Source: DASUPK01 sp963744105
GTDB lineage: Bacteria; Actinomycetota; Thermoleophilia; Solirubrobacterales; 70-9
Length of the DNA: 64,000 nt
Assembly (NCBI GenBank): GCA_963744105.1
Contig: CAVUSJ010000002.1
Coordinates: 310,001-374,000 of the forward strand
Reading direction: 5' to 3'
The notes under the pieces are model-generated. The model was not told the origin of the DNA. It did not search any database and saw only the letters and a list, made by a program, of their open reading frames with translations. Shown one piece after another: positions 47,439 through 56,267 of the stretch. The translations under genes and the position numbers were made by a program. Numbering within the stretch: position 1 is the stretch's first letter; every line of letters begins with the position of its first letter.

Positions 47439-50030
47439 TCAGCAGTCGGTGCCGCCGGTGAGGGCGAGCGTCCTGCGGACGTCGGCCGTGACCTCGGGGG
47501 CATGGTGGGTGTCGATCGGGGCCGGCCTGCCTAGGTAGAAGCCCTGGGCGAAGTCGACGCCGAAGCGGCGCAGCATGGTGAGCGTCCCCGCGTCCTCGAC
47601 TCCCTCGGCCACGGTTACCTGGCCGAGCCGCTGGGCGAGCCCGACGATCGTGCGGACCAGGTACTGGTCGAGCGAACTGCCGGTGATGCCCTGGACGAAC
47701 TCCATGTCGATCTTCAGGACCTGCACCGGGATGTGCTTCAGGTAGCTGAGCGAGCTCAGGCCTGTTCCGAAATCGTCGAGGGCGAGCCTGCAGCCGAGGC
47801 GCTCGAGGCGCTCCGCGAACCGGCGGGCCTGGTCCAGGTTGCTGACCGCCGCCGTCTCGGTGATCTCGAAGGTGAGGTGAGCGGGGTCGACTCCGTCATT
47901 GACGGCTGACTCGATCATCCCGATGATCTCGTCGTCGTCGATCGAGCGGCCCGAGAGGTTGATCGCGAGGCGGCGGCCTGAGCGGGCCAGCTCCAGCGCG
48001 CGGCGGACGACGAGCCTGTCGATGTCCTGCATCAGGCCGAACCGCTCGGCAGTGGGGAGGAAGGCCGCGGGCGGAACGACGTCCCCGTTCTCCTCGATCA
48101 GCCTGACGAGCAGCTCCTCGCTCTCGATCTCGTCCTTGTGCAGGTCGAGGATCGGCTGCGCGTAGAGGACCAGGCGGTCCGACTGGATCGCCTCCCTGAC
48201 CTTCTCCACCCACGTGAATCGCTCGCTCTTCTGCCCGCGCCAGGCGACGGCGCCGCCGCCCTGCTGCTTGGCGTCATAGAGGGCGATGTCCGCCCGCACT
48301 ACCAGGTCATCGGCCACCAGCTCCTCTTCGCCGTCAAACGGGACCACCCCGACGGTCGCCTCGATGTTGGGCTCGGTTCGGGACTTGATCAGCGCTCTCA
48401 GCGTGGCGGCGAGCTCCAGGCCATCGTCCAGACCGGCATGGGGGATGAGGACCGCGAACTCGTCGCCTCCCAGGCGGCCGACGACGTCGCTTTCCCGAAG
48501 CCGGTCGCTGAGCAGCGATGCGAGCCGGCGGATCAGCTCGTCGCCGATGTCGTGCCCGAATGAGTCGTTGACGAACTTGAACGAGTCGAGGTCCAGCATG
48601 AGCAGGACGCCGGAGGTGCGATACCGCCGGGCGTTTCGGAGCTCCTTCTCGACCTCTTCGACGAACCGCCGCCTATTGAAGAGCCCGCTGAGCGGATCGT
48701 GATCGGCCTGGTAGCGCAGGCGCTCCTCCGCCGTCCGCTGGGCCGTGACGTCGTCGAAGACCAGCACGACGCCGACCGACTGCCCGTCCTGCCTGATCGG
48801 CGCGGCCGTGTAGTCGACCGGGAAGAAGCTCCCGTCAGCGCGCCAGAACACCTCGTCGCTGACGCGGATCGGCGTCTCCCCGGCGAGCACCGCCTGGATC
48901 GGGCAGTCCTCGACGGGATACGAAGTGCCGTTGGCACGTGAGTGATGAGTGAGCTCGTGACTCTTGTGACCGATCAGCTCCCCAGCGCTGTAGCCGAGCA
49001 TCTCGCAGGCGGCGGGATTCGCGTAGGTCAGCACTCCGTCGGGGTCGGCGCGGATGATCCCTTCGCCCGCCGTCGCGACGATCATCTGGTTGTCGTGGGC
49101 GATGTGCTGGTTCTCGCCCAGCGTGACCAGGAGGCGAACCGCGAGCAGCAGGATGGCCGCGGCGGCGCAGGCCACGGTTTCCACCCCGCCGGGGTGGTCC
49201 GGTCCGCGCGCAACAAGGAAGAGAGCCGGGATGACAATCAGCGCGGTTAGGGCACTGAAGCCGGCGGCGGAGGTGCTGTCACGGGTCGGCCTGCGGAGCG
49301 TCATCTGGGCGGCAGCCGCCACCAGCAGCCAGGTCGTCGCCCAGCCGGCGTCGAGGATGGTCCCGCCGACATAGGTGTCCGTCGCGAGCTGGTTGAAGTA
49401 GACGAGGTCGACGACGAAGAGCAGGATGGCCGACGCCGAGATCGCAAAGTAAGCGGGCCCCAGGCGCAGGCGTCCGGCATAGGCCAGGACCAGCGCAAAG
49501 GCAACGAATGCGAGGTCGAGCAGCGGATAGACCAGCTGGCCTTCGACGAACTGGTCCGGAGCGGAGGCGGAGCTGAGCATGTCGCCGAAGAGCAGGGCGA
49601 ATCCGGCGGCGACCAGCACGAGGACGACGATGGTGCCGTCGAGCCAGACCAGCGGCCGCAGCGACCGGCGATCCCCGAGATAGACGGCGACGGCCACGAG
49701 GACCAGCGGGTAGTAGGCGAGCCACAGATAGTCCGAATGGCTCGGGAAGCTGCTCAAGCTGTCTTGGATGAAATCGAGATTGATCTCACCGGCCGCGTAG
49801 AAGAGCTGCCCGAGGCCGACCGCGCCCCAGACCAGGCGGAAGCGGTCCGTGCGGCCGGCGGCAACGCACAGGGTGGCCGCGCCGGCGAGGACCATCGAGC
49901 CGTCGAGCAGGGCGGACTGGAGCTTGTCGACACCGCTCGCCCCGAGCACGATCAGGGCGACCGCGATCGCGACGGCGCTCGCGGCCACGGCGAGGAGCAG
50001 GCGTGCCGACAGCGGGACTCGGTTCTCCAT
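47439..50030 (-). CDS. Membrane GGDEF/EAL cyclic-di-GMP protein with PAS domain
   Basis: 863 residues. About nine membrane segments fill residues 8-310 as an integral sensor. A PAS domain follows (GIIRADPDGVLTYANPAACE), then GGDEF at RLGGDEFAVLIPHAG with an intact RESD inhibitory site five residues before it, then EAL: ESEELLVRLIEE (Ala of EAL is Leu), INLSGRSID, EITETA, ALDDFGTGLSSLSYLKHIPV, LKIDMEFV, AEGVEDAG and FAQGFYLGRP. Metal and catalytic residues are all present, so both diguanylate cyclase and phosphodiesterase activity look possible. No neighbours of related function. Confidence 0.93.
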   Translation of the reverse strand: MENRVPLSARLLLAVAASAVAIAVALIVLGASGVDKLQSALLDGSMVLAGAATLCVAAGRTDRFRLVWGAVGLGQLFYAAGEINLDFIQDSLSSFPSHSDYLWLAYYPLVLVAVAVYLGDRRSLRPLVWLDGTIVVLVLVAAGFALLFGDMLSSASAPDQFVEGQLVYPLLDLAFVAFALVLAYAGRLRLGPAYFAISASAILLFVVDLVYFNQLATDTYVGGTILDAGWATTWLLVAAAAQMTLRRPTRDSTSAAGFSALTALIVIPALFLVARGPDHPGGVETVACAAAAILLLAVRLLVTLGENQHIAHDNQMIVATAGEGIIRADPDGVLTYANPAACEMLGYSAGELIGHKSHELTHHSRANGTSYPVEDCPIQAVLAGETPIRVSDEVFWRADGSFFPVDYTAAPIRQDGQSVGVVLVFDDVTAQRTAEERLRYQADHDPLSGLFNRRRFVEEVEKELRNARRYRTSGVLLMLDLDSFKFVNDSFGHDIGDELIRRLASLLSDRLRESDVVGRLGGDEFAVLIPHAGLDDGLELAATLRALIKSRTEPNIEATVGVVPFDGEEELVADDLVVRADIALYDAKQQGGGAVAWRGQKSERFTWVEKVREAIQSDRLVLYAQPILDLHKDEIESEELLVRLIEENGDVVPPAAFLPTAERFGLMQDIDRLVVRRALELARSGRRLAINLSGRSIDDDEIIGMIESAVNDGVDPAHLTFEITETAAVSNLDQARRFAERLERLGCRLALDDFGTGLSSLSYLKHIPVQVLKIDMEFVQGITGSSLDQYLVRTIVGLAQRLGQVTVAEGVEDAGTLTMLRRFGVDFAQGFYLGRPAPIDTHHAPEVTADVRRTLALTGGTDC

Positions 50031-50128
50031 CCTGCGTTTGCATCGCCATTTGGGCGCGCTTGTATTAGGGGGGCCCGCTGGTGCGCGGAAAATCCCGCCC
50101 TGCGCTGCGGATTACTACGTACGAACGG

Positions 50129-51025
50129 CTACTTGAGCAGGCGTGAGAGCCGCCTGTCCTTCAGCACCCGCCCGCCCGTCTGCTCCTCGGGGCAGTAGTT
50201 CATCTGGTGCTCGGCGAAGAAGACGGCCTCGATGGTGGTCCCACAGCGCGGGCACGGCTCGCCCTCGCGGCGGTGAACCTTGAGCGGCATCGGCATCTTG
50301 TCCGGGATCTGCTCGCCGATGACCTCCTCGTAGTGGTCGATCGCGTCGCCGAGGACACGGAGAGCGTCGTGCAGGGCCTTGACCTCCTCGCCGCGAAGCT
50401 CCGATCCCTTCTTGAACGGTGAGAGCTTCGCCTCCCAGAGGATCTCATCGACCCAGGAGCGGCCGATTCCGGCGATGTCGCGCTGATGGCGCAGCAGCGG
50501 GTGGAGATGGCGGGGCTCGTCGATCGCCTGGCGGAACTCCTCCAGGTGCGGAGCCGGCCACGCGTCCGGGCCCAGAGTCGCGACCATCTCGTCGTCGGCG
50601 ACCTCGTCCCGGCGCAGTAGCTTCGCCCAGGCCGCTTGCTTGGTGCCGAACTCGCGGAGCCGCAGCTCCCGGCCGTGGGCGATCCGGACGAGCACGCGTG
50701 AGCGCCGGTCCTTGAGCGAGGCCCGCTTGTCGAAGAGCTGCAGGCGGCCGGCGGACATCAGATGGATGAGGAGCGTGAGCGACCCCGTAACGCGAGGGTG
50801 CCCCGTCAGGGGCAACCCGTTTGACGTTGGGGGGGCGAAGTCGACGGCGAGCATCTTGCCGATCCGTCGCACGCCCTCGATCCGAGCGCCGGTGAGCGCG
50901 TCGAGACTGGGCTCGAAGGTCTTCAGCGTCGCGACGCCCGGGGCGAGCGCGGACTCCACCTCGGCGCCCTCGAGCGCGCTGCTCAATCGCCGCGCTGTGA
51001 TCTCCACTTCGGGAAGCTCAGGCAT
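50129..51025 (-). CDS. Formamidopyrimidine/endonuclease VIII-type DNA glycosylase
   Basis: 298 residues. Starts MPELPEVEITARRL, with Pro2 and Glu3 forming the catalytic site once Met is removed; H2TH region with QRDIAGIGRSWVDEILWEAK. The zinc-finger area has EPCPRCGTTIEAVFFAEHQM and NYCPEEQTGGRVLKDRRLSR: the usual CPxCQ is CPEEQ, so the fourth zinc Cys is missing. Excises oxidised bases; a specific substrate cannot be set. TACCCT is seven bases before the ATG with CTGACC 17 bases further up, so the mRNA is likely leaderless. Confidence 0.88.
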   Translation of the reverse strand: MPELPEVEITARRLSSALEGAEVESALAPGVATLKTFEPSLDALTGARIEGVRRIGKMLAVDFAPPTSNGLPLTGHPRVTGSLTLLIHLMSAGRLQLFDKRASLKDRRSRVLVRIAHGRELRLREFGTKQAAWAKLLRRDEVADDEMVATLGPDAWPAPHLEEFRQAIDEPRHLHPLLRHQRDIAGIGRSWVDEILWEAKLSPFKKGSELRGEEVKALHDALRVLGDAIDHYEEVIGEQIPDKMPMPLKVHRREGEPCPRCGTTIEAVFFAEHQMNYCPEEQTGGRVLKDRRLSRLLK

Positions 51026-51032
51026 GAAGCAG

Positions 51033-51061
51033 AGGGTAGGGTGGCGCTAACCTTTGGTCAG
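51033..51061 (-). promoter_or_regulatory. Promoter of DNA glycosylase gene, leaderless
   Basis: CTGACC (51061-51056), 17 bases, TACCCT (51038-51033); seven bases then lead to the ATG at 51025. Confidence 0.55.
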
Positions 51062-51117
51062 TTCATTCGCCAGTTCCATGGGGCCGGCGAACATCCACCG
51101 ACAAGGAGCGGCTCGCC

Positions 51118-52146
51118 GTGCTTGAGCTTCCTACCGTCAACGAACTTCCCGCCAAGCTGAGCGAGGAGGAGATCGCGACCCTGAGCGACGAGACCCGCGC
51201 GCTCGCGGCGGAGCGCAACGCCGTCATCCTCGCCCACAACTACCAGCTGCCCGAGCTGCAGGACCTGGCCGACTTCGTCGGCGACTCGCTCGGCCTCTCC
51301 CGCGAGGCGGCGAAGGCCGACGCCGAGGTGATCGAGTTCTGCGGCGTTCACTTCATGGCCGAGACGGCCTCCGTCCTCTGTCCCGACAAGACCGTGCTGA
51401 TCGCCGACCTCGGCGCCGGCTGCTCGCTGGCGGAGTCGATCAACGCGGACCAGCTGCGCGCCTGGAAGGCCGAGCACCCGGGAGCGGTGGTCGTCATGTA
51501 CGTCAACACCTCCGCCGAGGTCAAGGCCGAGACCGACTACTGCTGCACCTCCGGCAACGCTGTGGCCGTCGTCGAGCACATCCTCCGCGAGCACGGCCCC
51601 GACACCGAGATCCTCTTCGGTCCCGACATGTGGCTCGGTGCTTTCGTCGAGCGCGAGACCGGCATCAGGGAGGACCCCGATCGCCGGGCCCGCTTCCACA
51701 TCTGGGACGGCGAGTGCCACGTGCACGCGGGTATCCGGCCCGCCGACATCAAGACCGTCCGCGACGAACACCCCAACGCCGAGTTCCTGATCCATCCCGA
51801 GTGCGGCTGCGCGACCCAGGCGATGGAGTACGTCGCCTCGGGCGACATCGACGCCGAGGGCGTCCAGATGCTCTCCACCGGCGGGATGCTCAAATACATG
51901 GAGGAACATCCGGAGGGCGAGTACATCGTCGCCACGGAGAACGGGATGCTCTACCCGCTCCAGCAGGCCGCCCCCCACGCGAAGCTGATCGAGGCGAACC
52001 GGATGGCCTTCTGCAAGTACATGAAGATGATCACCCTGCCGAAGGTCCGAGACTCGCTCCGGGACTTCAAGTACGAGGTCAAGGTCCCGCCGGAGATCGC
52101 CGAGAAGGCGCAGCTGCCGATCGAGCGCATGGTCGCGATCGGCTGA
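51118..52146 (+). CDS. nadA: Quinolinate synthase A
   Basis: 342 residues, GTG start with AAGGAG. Condenses iminoaspartate with dihydroxyacetone phosphate on a [4Fe-4S] cluster. Three cluster Cys are in EFCGVHFMAET, HPECGCATQA and NRMAFCKYMKM. The substrate loops AHNYQLPELQDLADFVGDSL and LSTGGMLKYM are conserved. nadC is five genes upstream, so de novo NAD synthesis is present but the genes are not in one operon. Confidence 0.96.
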   Translation: MLELPTVNELPAKLSEEEIATLSDETRALAAERNAVILAHNYQLPELQDLADFVGDSLGLSREAAKADAEVIEFCGVHFMAETASVLCPDKTVLIADLGAGCSLAESINADQLRAWKAEHPGAVVVMYVNTSAEVKAETDYCCTSGNAVAVVEHILREHGPDTEILFGPDMWLGAFVERETGIREDPDRRARFHIWDGECHVHAGIRPADIKTVRDEHPNAEFLIHPECGCATQAMEYVASGDIDAEGVQMLSTGGMLKYMEEHPEGEYIVATENGMLYPLQQAAPHAKLIEANRMAFCKYMKMITLPKVRDSLRDFKYEVKVPPEIAEKAQLPIERMVAIG

Positions 52147-52174
52147 CGACTACGCATCTTTCAGCTTCGACCGA

Positions 52175-52180
52175 TGTAAT
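52175..52180 (+). promoter_or_regulatory. -10 box of protease gene, leaderless
   Basis: TGTAAT, one mismatch to consensus, six bases before the ATG at 52187. Confidence 0.45.
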
Positions 52181-52186
52181 TCCCCC

Positions 52187-53284
52187 ATGCGGAGGATGCG
52201 TCGGCTCGTCCTGTTCGCCCCGCTCACGGCTGTCGCGCTGCTCGCGCCGGCGAGCGCGCTGGCCCAGAGCGGCGGCTCGGTGCAGCCGAAGATCGTCGGC
52301 GGCAGCACCGCGTCGGTGAGCACCTACCCGTGGCAGGCGGCGGTGGTCTACAGCACCGCGCAGTATCCGGCCAGGAACGCGCATCAGCGCCAATTCTGCG
52401 GCGGCTCGCTGCTCACCTCGCGGATCGTGATCACCGCGGGGCACTGTGTCGCGGACACCGACCCGGACTGCTCCGCGTTGTGCGCCATCAGCGATCCGGG
52501 CGGCGACGGCACGGCGAGGATCGACCCGAATGACGTCGACGTTGTGCTCGGCCGCACCACCCTCAGTGACTCGACCCAGGGCGCCGAGCAAAGCGTCTCG
52601 GCCGTCGTCCTGGGCACCAACTTCAACGGGGACTACCAGGGAGATGGCGTCCCCCGCTACGACGTCGCCTACCTCGTGCTGTCGTCCCCGTCCGCGCAGA
52701 CGCCGATCAAGATCGCCGGCACCGACGAGGGCGCTCTCTGGGATTCGGGAAGCCCGGAGGAGATCAGCGGCTGGGGCGCCGCCAGCGAGTCCGGCACCCC
52801 GGTGGACACTCTGCGCTCGGCGACGGTGGGCGTGATTCCCGATTCCACCTGCGCGAGCCCCTCCATCTACGGCAGCGACTTTGACCCTTCGACGATGCTC
52901 TGCGCCGGCAATCTCGGCGGCGGAGTGGACAGCTGTTTCGGGGACAGCGGGGGACCCCTCGAGGCTCCGCTGCAGGGCGGCGGCTACCGCCTGGTCGGCA
53001 TCACCGGCTGGGGCGACGGCTGCGCGCGCGCCAACGCGCCCGGCGTCTACACACGGGTCGCCGGGCCGACGATGCGTTCGCTGATCGCCTCGGACGTGGC
53101 AAGCGTCGACTCCGCCAATGGGCTCCCGGCCGAAGCCATCTTCGGCGGCCGCGGACAGCCGCGCGACGCTGCGGCTCCCGGTGCGGACCAGAAGGCCAAG
53201 GCGCTCAAGAAGTGCAAGCGGATCCACAACCGGAAGAAGCGCAGGCGCTGCGTCAAGCGGGCCAAGGCCCGAGCGAAGGCCTGA
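52187..53284 (+). CDS. Secreted trypsin-like serine protease (S1 family)
   Basis: 365 residues. Signal peptide to about residue 26 (ALAQ), a short pro-part, then IVGGSTASVSTYPWQAAVVY. Catalytic triad: His in VITAGHCVAD, Asp in RYDVAYLVL, Ser in CFGDSGGPLEAP; the specificity-pocket Asp is in GVDSCFGDSGG, indicating trypsin-like Arg/Lys cleavage. Extra length is a C-terminal linker and the basic tail LKKCKRIHNRKKRRRCVKRA. Cleavage after Gln/Lys upstream of IVGG would activate it. Confidence 0.93.
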   Translation: MRRMRRLVLFAPLTAVALLAPASALAQSGGSVQPKIVGGSTASVSTYPWQAAVVYSTAQYPARNAHQRQFCGGSLLTSRIVITAGHCVADTDPDCSALCAISDPGGDGTARIDPNDVDVVLGRTTLSDSTQGAEQSVSAVVLGTNFNGDYQGDGVPRYDVAYLVLSSPSAQTPIKIAGTDEGALWDSGSPEEISGWGAASESGTPVDTLRSATVGVIPDSTCASPSIYGSDFDPSTMLCAGNLGGGVDSCFGDSGGPLEAPLQGGGYRLVGITGWGDGCARANAPGVYTRVAGPTMRSLIASDVASVDSANGLPAEAIFGGRGQPRDAAAPGADQKAKALKKCKRIHNRKKRRRCVKRAKARAKA

Positions 53285-53312
53285 CCCAGCGTCGGTTTGC
53301 CCATCCTGGTGG

Positions 53313-53318
53313 TAGGTT
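53313..53318 (+). promoter_or_regulatory. -10 box of mau-like operon
   Basis: TAGGTT, 15 bases before GTG 53334; a GGAGGG ribosome site lies in the short leader. Confidence 0.4.
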
Positions 53319-53333
53319 GCCGCCGGAGGGATC

Positions 53334-54212
53334 GTGGAGACTTTCTTGCGGGTCTTGCTTGGCATCGTCTTGGCGGGCGCGGCGCTCGCCAAGCTCACCT
53401 CGCCGCGCGCCAGCATCGCGGCGATGGCCAGCTTCGGGTTCGAGGGCGGTCCTCTGCGCCCGTTCGCCTGGGCCGGCCTGATCGCGATCGAGCTCGGGCT
53501 CGCTGTCGCGGTGTCCCTCGGCTCCGACGTCGCCGCCTATCTGGCGGCCGGACTGATGCTCCTCTTCGCGGCGCTGACCGCCGGGGCCCTGCTGCGCGGC
53601 CGGGCCGGAGCGCCGTGCGCCTGCTTCGGCCCTCGCTCCAAGGTCTCGTGGCTGGGCGTCCTTCGCAACCTCGTCCTGGCGGCAGCGTTCGCTCTGGTCC
53701 CACGGGTCGATTCGATCACGCTCTCCACGGAGGGGTGGCTCGGCATCGGCGTCGGAGTGGCGCTCGTCGCATGCGCGGGCCTCGCCGTCGCGGTGCTGGC
53801 GCTGGCGCGAGAGGTAGGGATGCTGCGGCTCCAGCTCGGCACCCAGGGAGCTCTCGAGATCGCGGGCGAGGGGCCCGACGTCGGTACCCGCGCCGAGGCC
53901 CTGGCGAGCCGGCTCCCGGTCCCGGCGTCGAATGGCTCGGAGAGTCTCGGCTTGGCCGTCTTCAGCTCTGAGGGCTGCCACCTCTGCCAGACGCTGTCAC
54001 CGGCGATCGAGAATGTCGCCAACGACCCGCACGTCACCGTAGGGGTATTCGACGAGGTCGCCGACGCGGCGCTCTGGCGCGACCTCGGCATACCCGGGAG
54101 CCCCTTCGCGATTGCCACCGACGATCACGGAACGGTCCTGGCCAAGGGGACCTTCAACAACCTCGCCCAGCTCGAGAGCGTGCTGTCGACAGCGGTGAGG
54201 CGCCGTGCCTGA
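53334..54212 (+). CDS. MauE-like membrane protein fused to thioredoxin domain (MauE-MauD-like)
   Basis: 292 residues, GTG start after GGAGGG. The first 165 residues have about four membrane segments and the MauE/DoxX-type CACF motif (Cys95 and Cys97). After a linker, a thioredoxin-like domain has the active-site pair CHLC (Cys215-218) and the cis-proline region IPGSPFAI. In the methylamine system MauE and MauD are separate proteins needed to form the many disulfides of MauA; here they are one chain. The end overlaps the MauA-like gene by eight bases, consistent with acting on that product. Confidence 0.78.
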   Translation: METFLRVLLGIVLAGAALAKLTSPRASIAAMASFGFEGGPLRPFAWAGLIAIELGLAVAVSLGSDVAAYLAAGLMLLFAALTAGALLRGRAGAPCACFGPRSKVSWLGVLRNLVLAAAFALVPRVDSITLSTEGWLGIGVGVALVACAGLAVAVLALAREVGMLRLQLGTQGALEIAGEGPDVGTRAEALASRLPVPASNGSESLGLAVFSSEGCHLCQTLSPAIENVANDPHVTVGVFDEVADAALWRDLGIPGSPFAIATDDHGTVLAKGTFNNLAQLESVLSTAVRRRA

Positions 54213-54780
54213 GCATCTTGACCGCGTCACCGATGCCCTCGCCAGGGACACCTCCCGGCGCGGGTTCCTCGCACGGGTCGGCGGGGCGCTCGTCGCCCTG
54301 ACGGCGGCGCGCACCGTCGGGACACTGATCGAGCCCGGCGACTCGGAGGCGTTCCACTTCTGCGGGCACACCTTCACGACCGGCTCCTGCCCGCACCCGA
54401 CGGGGCTGCCCCGGATCGACTCCCGCGGCCTCCCGCTCCGCGCCAGCGACGGGCATCCCGTCGACGACATCGGCCGGCCGGTCAACGACGCGGGCCAGCC
54501 GGTCGACGACGACGGGAACCTGCTGCGCGACGCCGACGGGAGGCCGCTGCCGCCGGCGCCTCGGACGCAGCTCTGCAAGCGCACGGGCGACATCTACGGG
54601 TTCCACAGCCAGAACGACGGCTCCTGGTACCGCTGCTGCGGCGGCAAGGTCCGCCAGCTGCGCGACTGCTGCGCGCACCACAACACGCGGATCAACGGCG
54701 ATGCCGCGCTCACCGGCTACTGCTTCTCCGGGCGCAAGGTGTTCTGCGTCCAGTACTACGACACCAAGGTGCCCTGCTGA
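54205..54780 (+). CDS. Tat-exported, cysteine-rich methylamine dehydrogenase light chain-like protein
   Basis: 191 residues. Twin-arginine signal TSRRGFLARVGGAL. Ten cysteines (53, 62, 124, 144, 145, 155, 156, 173, 181, 191) in a small domain match the disulfide-rich MauA type. The end GYCFSGRKVFCVQYY resembles the MauA region around its second TTQ tryptophan (WCFG), but Tyr172 takes that place. The protein has only one Trp (Trp141, in GSWYRCC), so normal TTQ cannot form. Residues 68-116 hold about six short repeats of the form (V/L)xDxxGxP, a segment without counterpart in MauA. Homology to MauA is judged by pattern, so it is moderate. Confidence 0.65.
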   Translation: MPEHLDRVTDALARDTSRRGFLARVGGALVALTAARTVGTLIEPGDSEAFHFCGHTFTTGSCPHPTGLPRIDSRGLPLRASDGHPVDDIGRPVNDAGQPVDDDGNLLRDADGRPLPPAPRTQLCKRTGDIYGFHSQNDGSWYRCCGGKVRQLRDCCAHHNTRINGDAALTGYCFSGRKVFCVQYYDTKVPC

Positions 54781-54782
54781 CG

Positions 54783-56261
54783 ATGGGGGCCCTCGAGATC
54801 GCCCTCGCCGCCGCCGCGCTGCTGATCGGGGCGACCGGAACGTTCTCGCCCTGCGGGCTCTCGGCGATCGAGACGATCGGGCCGACCGGGCACACGGGTG
54901 GCCGCCGGATCACGGCCGCCGCCTGCGCGACGTTCCTCCCGGGCGCCGTGATCGGCGGCCTGATCACGTTCGGCTCGCTCGCCCTGGTCGGCGAGCTGCT
55001 GCATGGTGCCGGCGGACGGGCCGCGTACGTCGTGGCCGGTGCGATCGCCCTGCTCGCCGCGATCCTCGAGGTGCGCGGCACGAGAATCGTGCCGCAGATC
55101 CGCCGTCAGCTGCCGGAGCACTGGCGCCGGGTGATGCCGATGCCGCTGGCGGCCGCTCTCTACGGCGTGCTGCTCGGCCTCGGCTTCACGACGTTCGTCC
55201 TCTCCTTCGGCGTCTGGGCGCTGGCGGGGGTCAGCCTGGCGGTCGGCGATCCTGCCCTCGGGCTGCTGCTGGGCGCCGCGTTCGGGATCGGCCGCGCCAT
55301 CCCGATCGTCGTGCTCGCACCGATGTCGGGCAGCGACCGGGGCCTCCGCGCGACGGAGTTGATGTGCGAGCGGGATTCGACGTACCTGAACCTGCGCCGC
55401 GGCGACGCCGCCGCGCTCCTGCTCGCCGCGGTCGCCCTGGTGGTGGCTCCGGGCAGCGCGGGCGCCGCCGGGACCCAGGTCTCACACGCCACCGATCCAT
55501 CGGCGACCGGGGACGCCCTTCTCTTCCAGCGCCTCGGAGGTCCGGCCGTGATCAGCCGGGGCGGCCCCGAGATCCCGCTCCCCGGCAAGCACCCGGCGAT
55601 CGGCGGGCGCTTCGTCGCGACGATCACCGGCGATTCGATCCAGCTGCTGGATCGCAACAGCCTCGCGCCCGTCGCGCAGCTCCCGGCACCCGGCGCCGAC
55701 GCGGTCGCAGTCTCGGACAGCTGGCTCGCGTACCGCGCGCCGGCCGGCGGCGGCGACGGGATCTACATCCGCTACATCGCCAATCCCGCGTCGCCGGCGC
55801 CCCCGCTGCTCCTGGCGAGCGAGGGCGGCGCCTCGCAGCTCAGTCCGCCTTCAATCGACGGGAGCATCCTGCTCTACGCGATCGCGACGCCGCGCGGCAG
55901 CCGGGTGGTGCAGTGGGTGATGGGGACCCACAAGCACCGGACCCTCGTCCGGTCTCGCAGGCTCCTGCTCTTCGATCCGGCCGTCGACGGCCGCTCGTTC
56001 GCCTACGTCCGCTCGGATGCCCGGCGCAGCCGGCTGATGGTCCGGGGCCGCCATCGCCACGGCGCGGGGCGAATTCTCTTCACGCTGAAGCGCGCCAACG
56101 GCGTCCTGTACTCGGACGCTCTCACCGACGCGGTCGCCTACGTGACGGTCCTGAAGCCGGACGGCGCCAACGCCGACGCGTCGATCGTCGACGTGGGCCG
56201 GAAGCACCCCAAGCGCTTCCGCGAGCACGGTCCCCGTGGCGGCGGCAACCACCGCTTCTAG
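54783..56261 (+). CDS. CcdA/MauF-like membrane domain fused to beta-propeller-like domain
   Basis: 492 residues, 2 bases after the MauA-like gene. Residues 1-215 form about six membrane segments of the CcdA/DsbD/MauF type with GTFSPCGLSAIETIG (Cys24) and a second Cys48, suitable for passing electrons across the membrane. The remaining 270 residues, presumably outside, show repeated beta blades (GDSIQLLDRNSLAPVAQLPA, GDGIYIRYIANPASPAP, RSRLMVRGRHRHGAGRIL) like a six- or seven-bladed propeller. In the mau operon mauF and mauB (propeller heavy chain) are adjacent, so a MauF-MauB-like fusion is plausible; MauB similarity itself is not shown. ATG is two bases after the preceding stop. Confidence 0.65.
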   Translation: MGALEIALAAAALLIGATGTFSPCGLSAIETIGPTGHTGGRRITAAACATFLPGAVIGGLITFGSLALVGELLHGAGGRAAYVVAGAIALLAAILEVRGTRIVPQIRRQLPEHWRRVMPMPLAAALYGVLLGLGFTTFVLSFGVWALAGVSLAVGDPALGLLLGAAFGIGRAIPIVVLAPMSGSDRGLRATELMCERDSTYLNLRRGDAAALLLAAVALVVAPGSAGAAGTQVSHATDPSATGDALLFQRLGGPAVISRGGPEIPLPGKHPAIGGRFVATITGDSIQLLDRNSLAPVAQLPAPGADAVAVSDSWLAYRAPAGGGDGIYIRYIANPASPAPPLLLASEGGASQLSPPSIDGSILLYAIATPRGSRVVQWVMGTHKHRTLVRSRRLLLFDPAVDGRSFAYVRSDARRSRLMVRGRHRHGAGRILFTLKRANGVLYSDALTDAVAYVTVLKPDGANADASIVDVGRKHPKRFREHGPRGGGNHRF

Positions 56262-56267
56262 GCTCGA

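Noticed and set aside
47900..48180. EAL motif reads ELL, inactive phosphodiesterase
   Set aside because: The Glu that binds metal and the DDFGTG, KID and later Glu residues are present; Ala to Leu at the middle position need not abolish activity.
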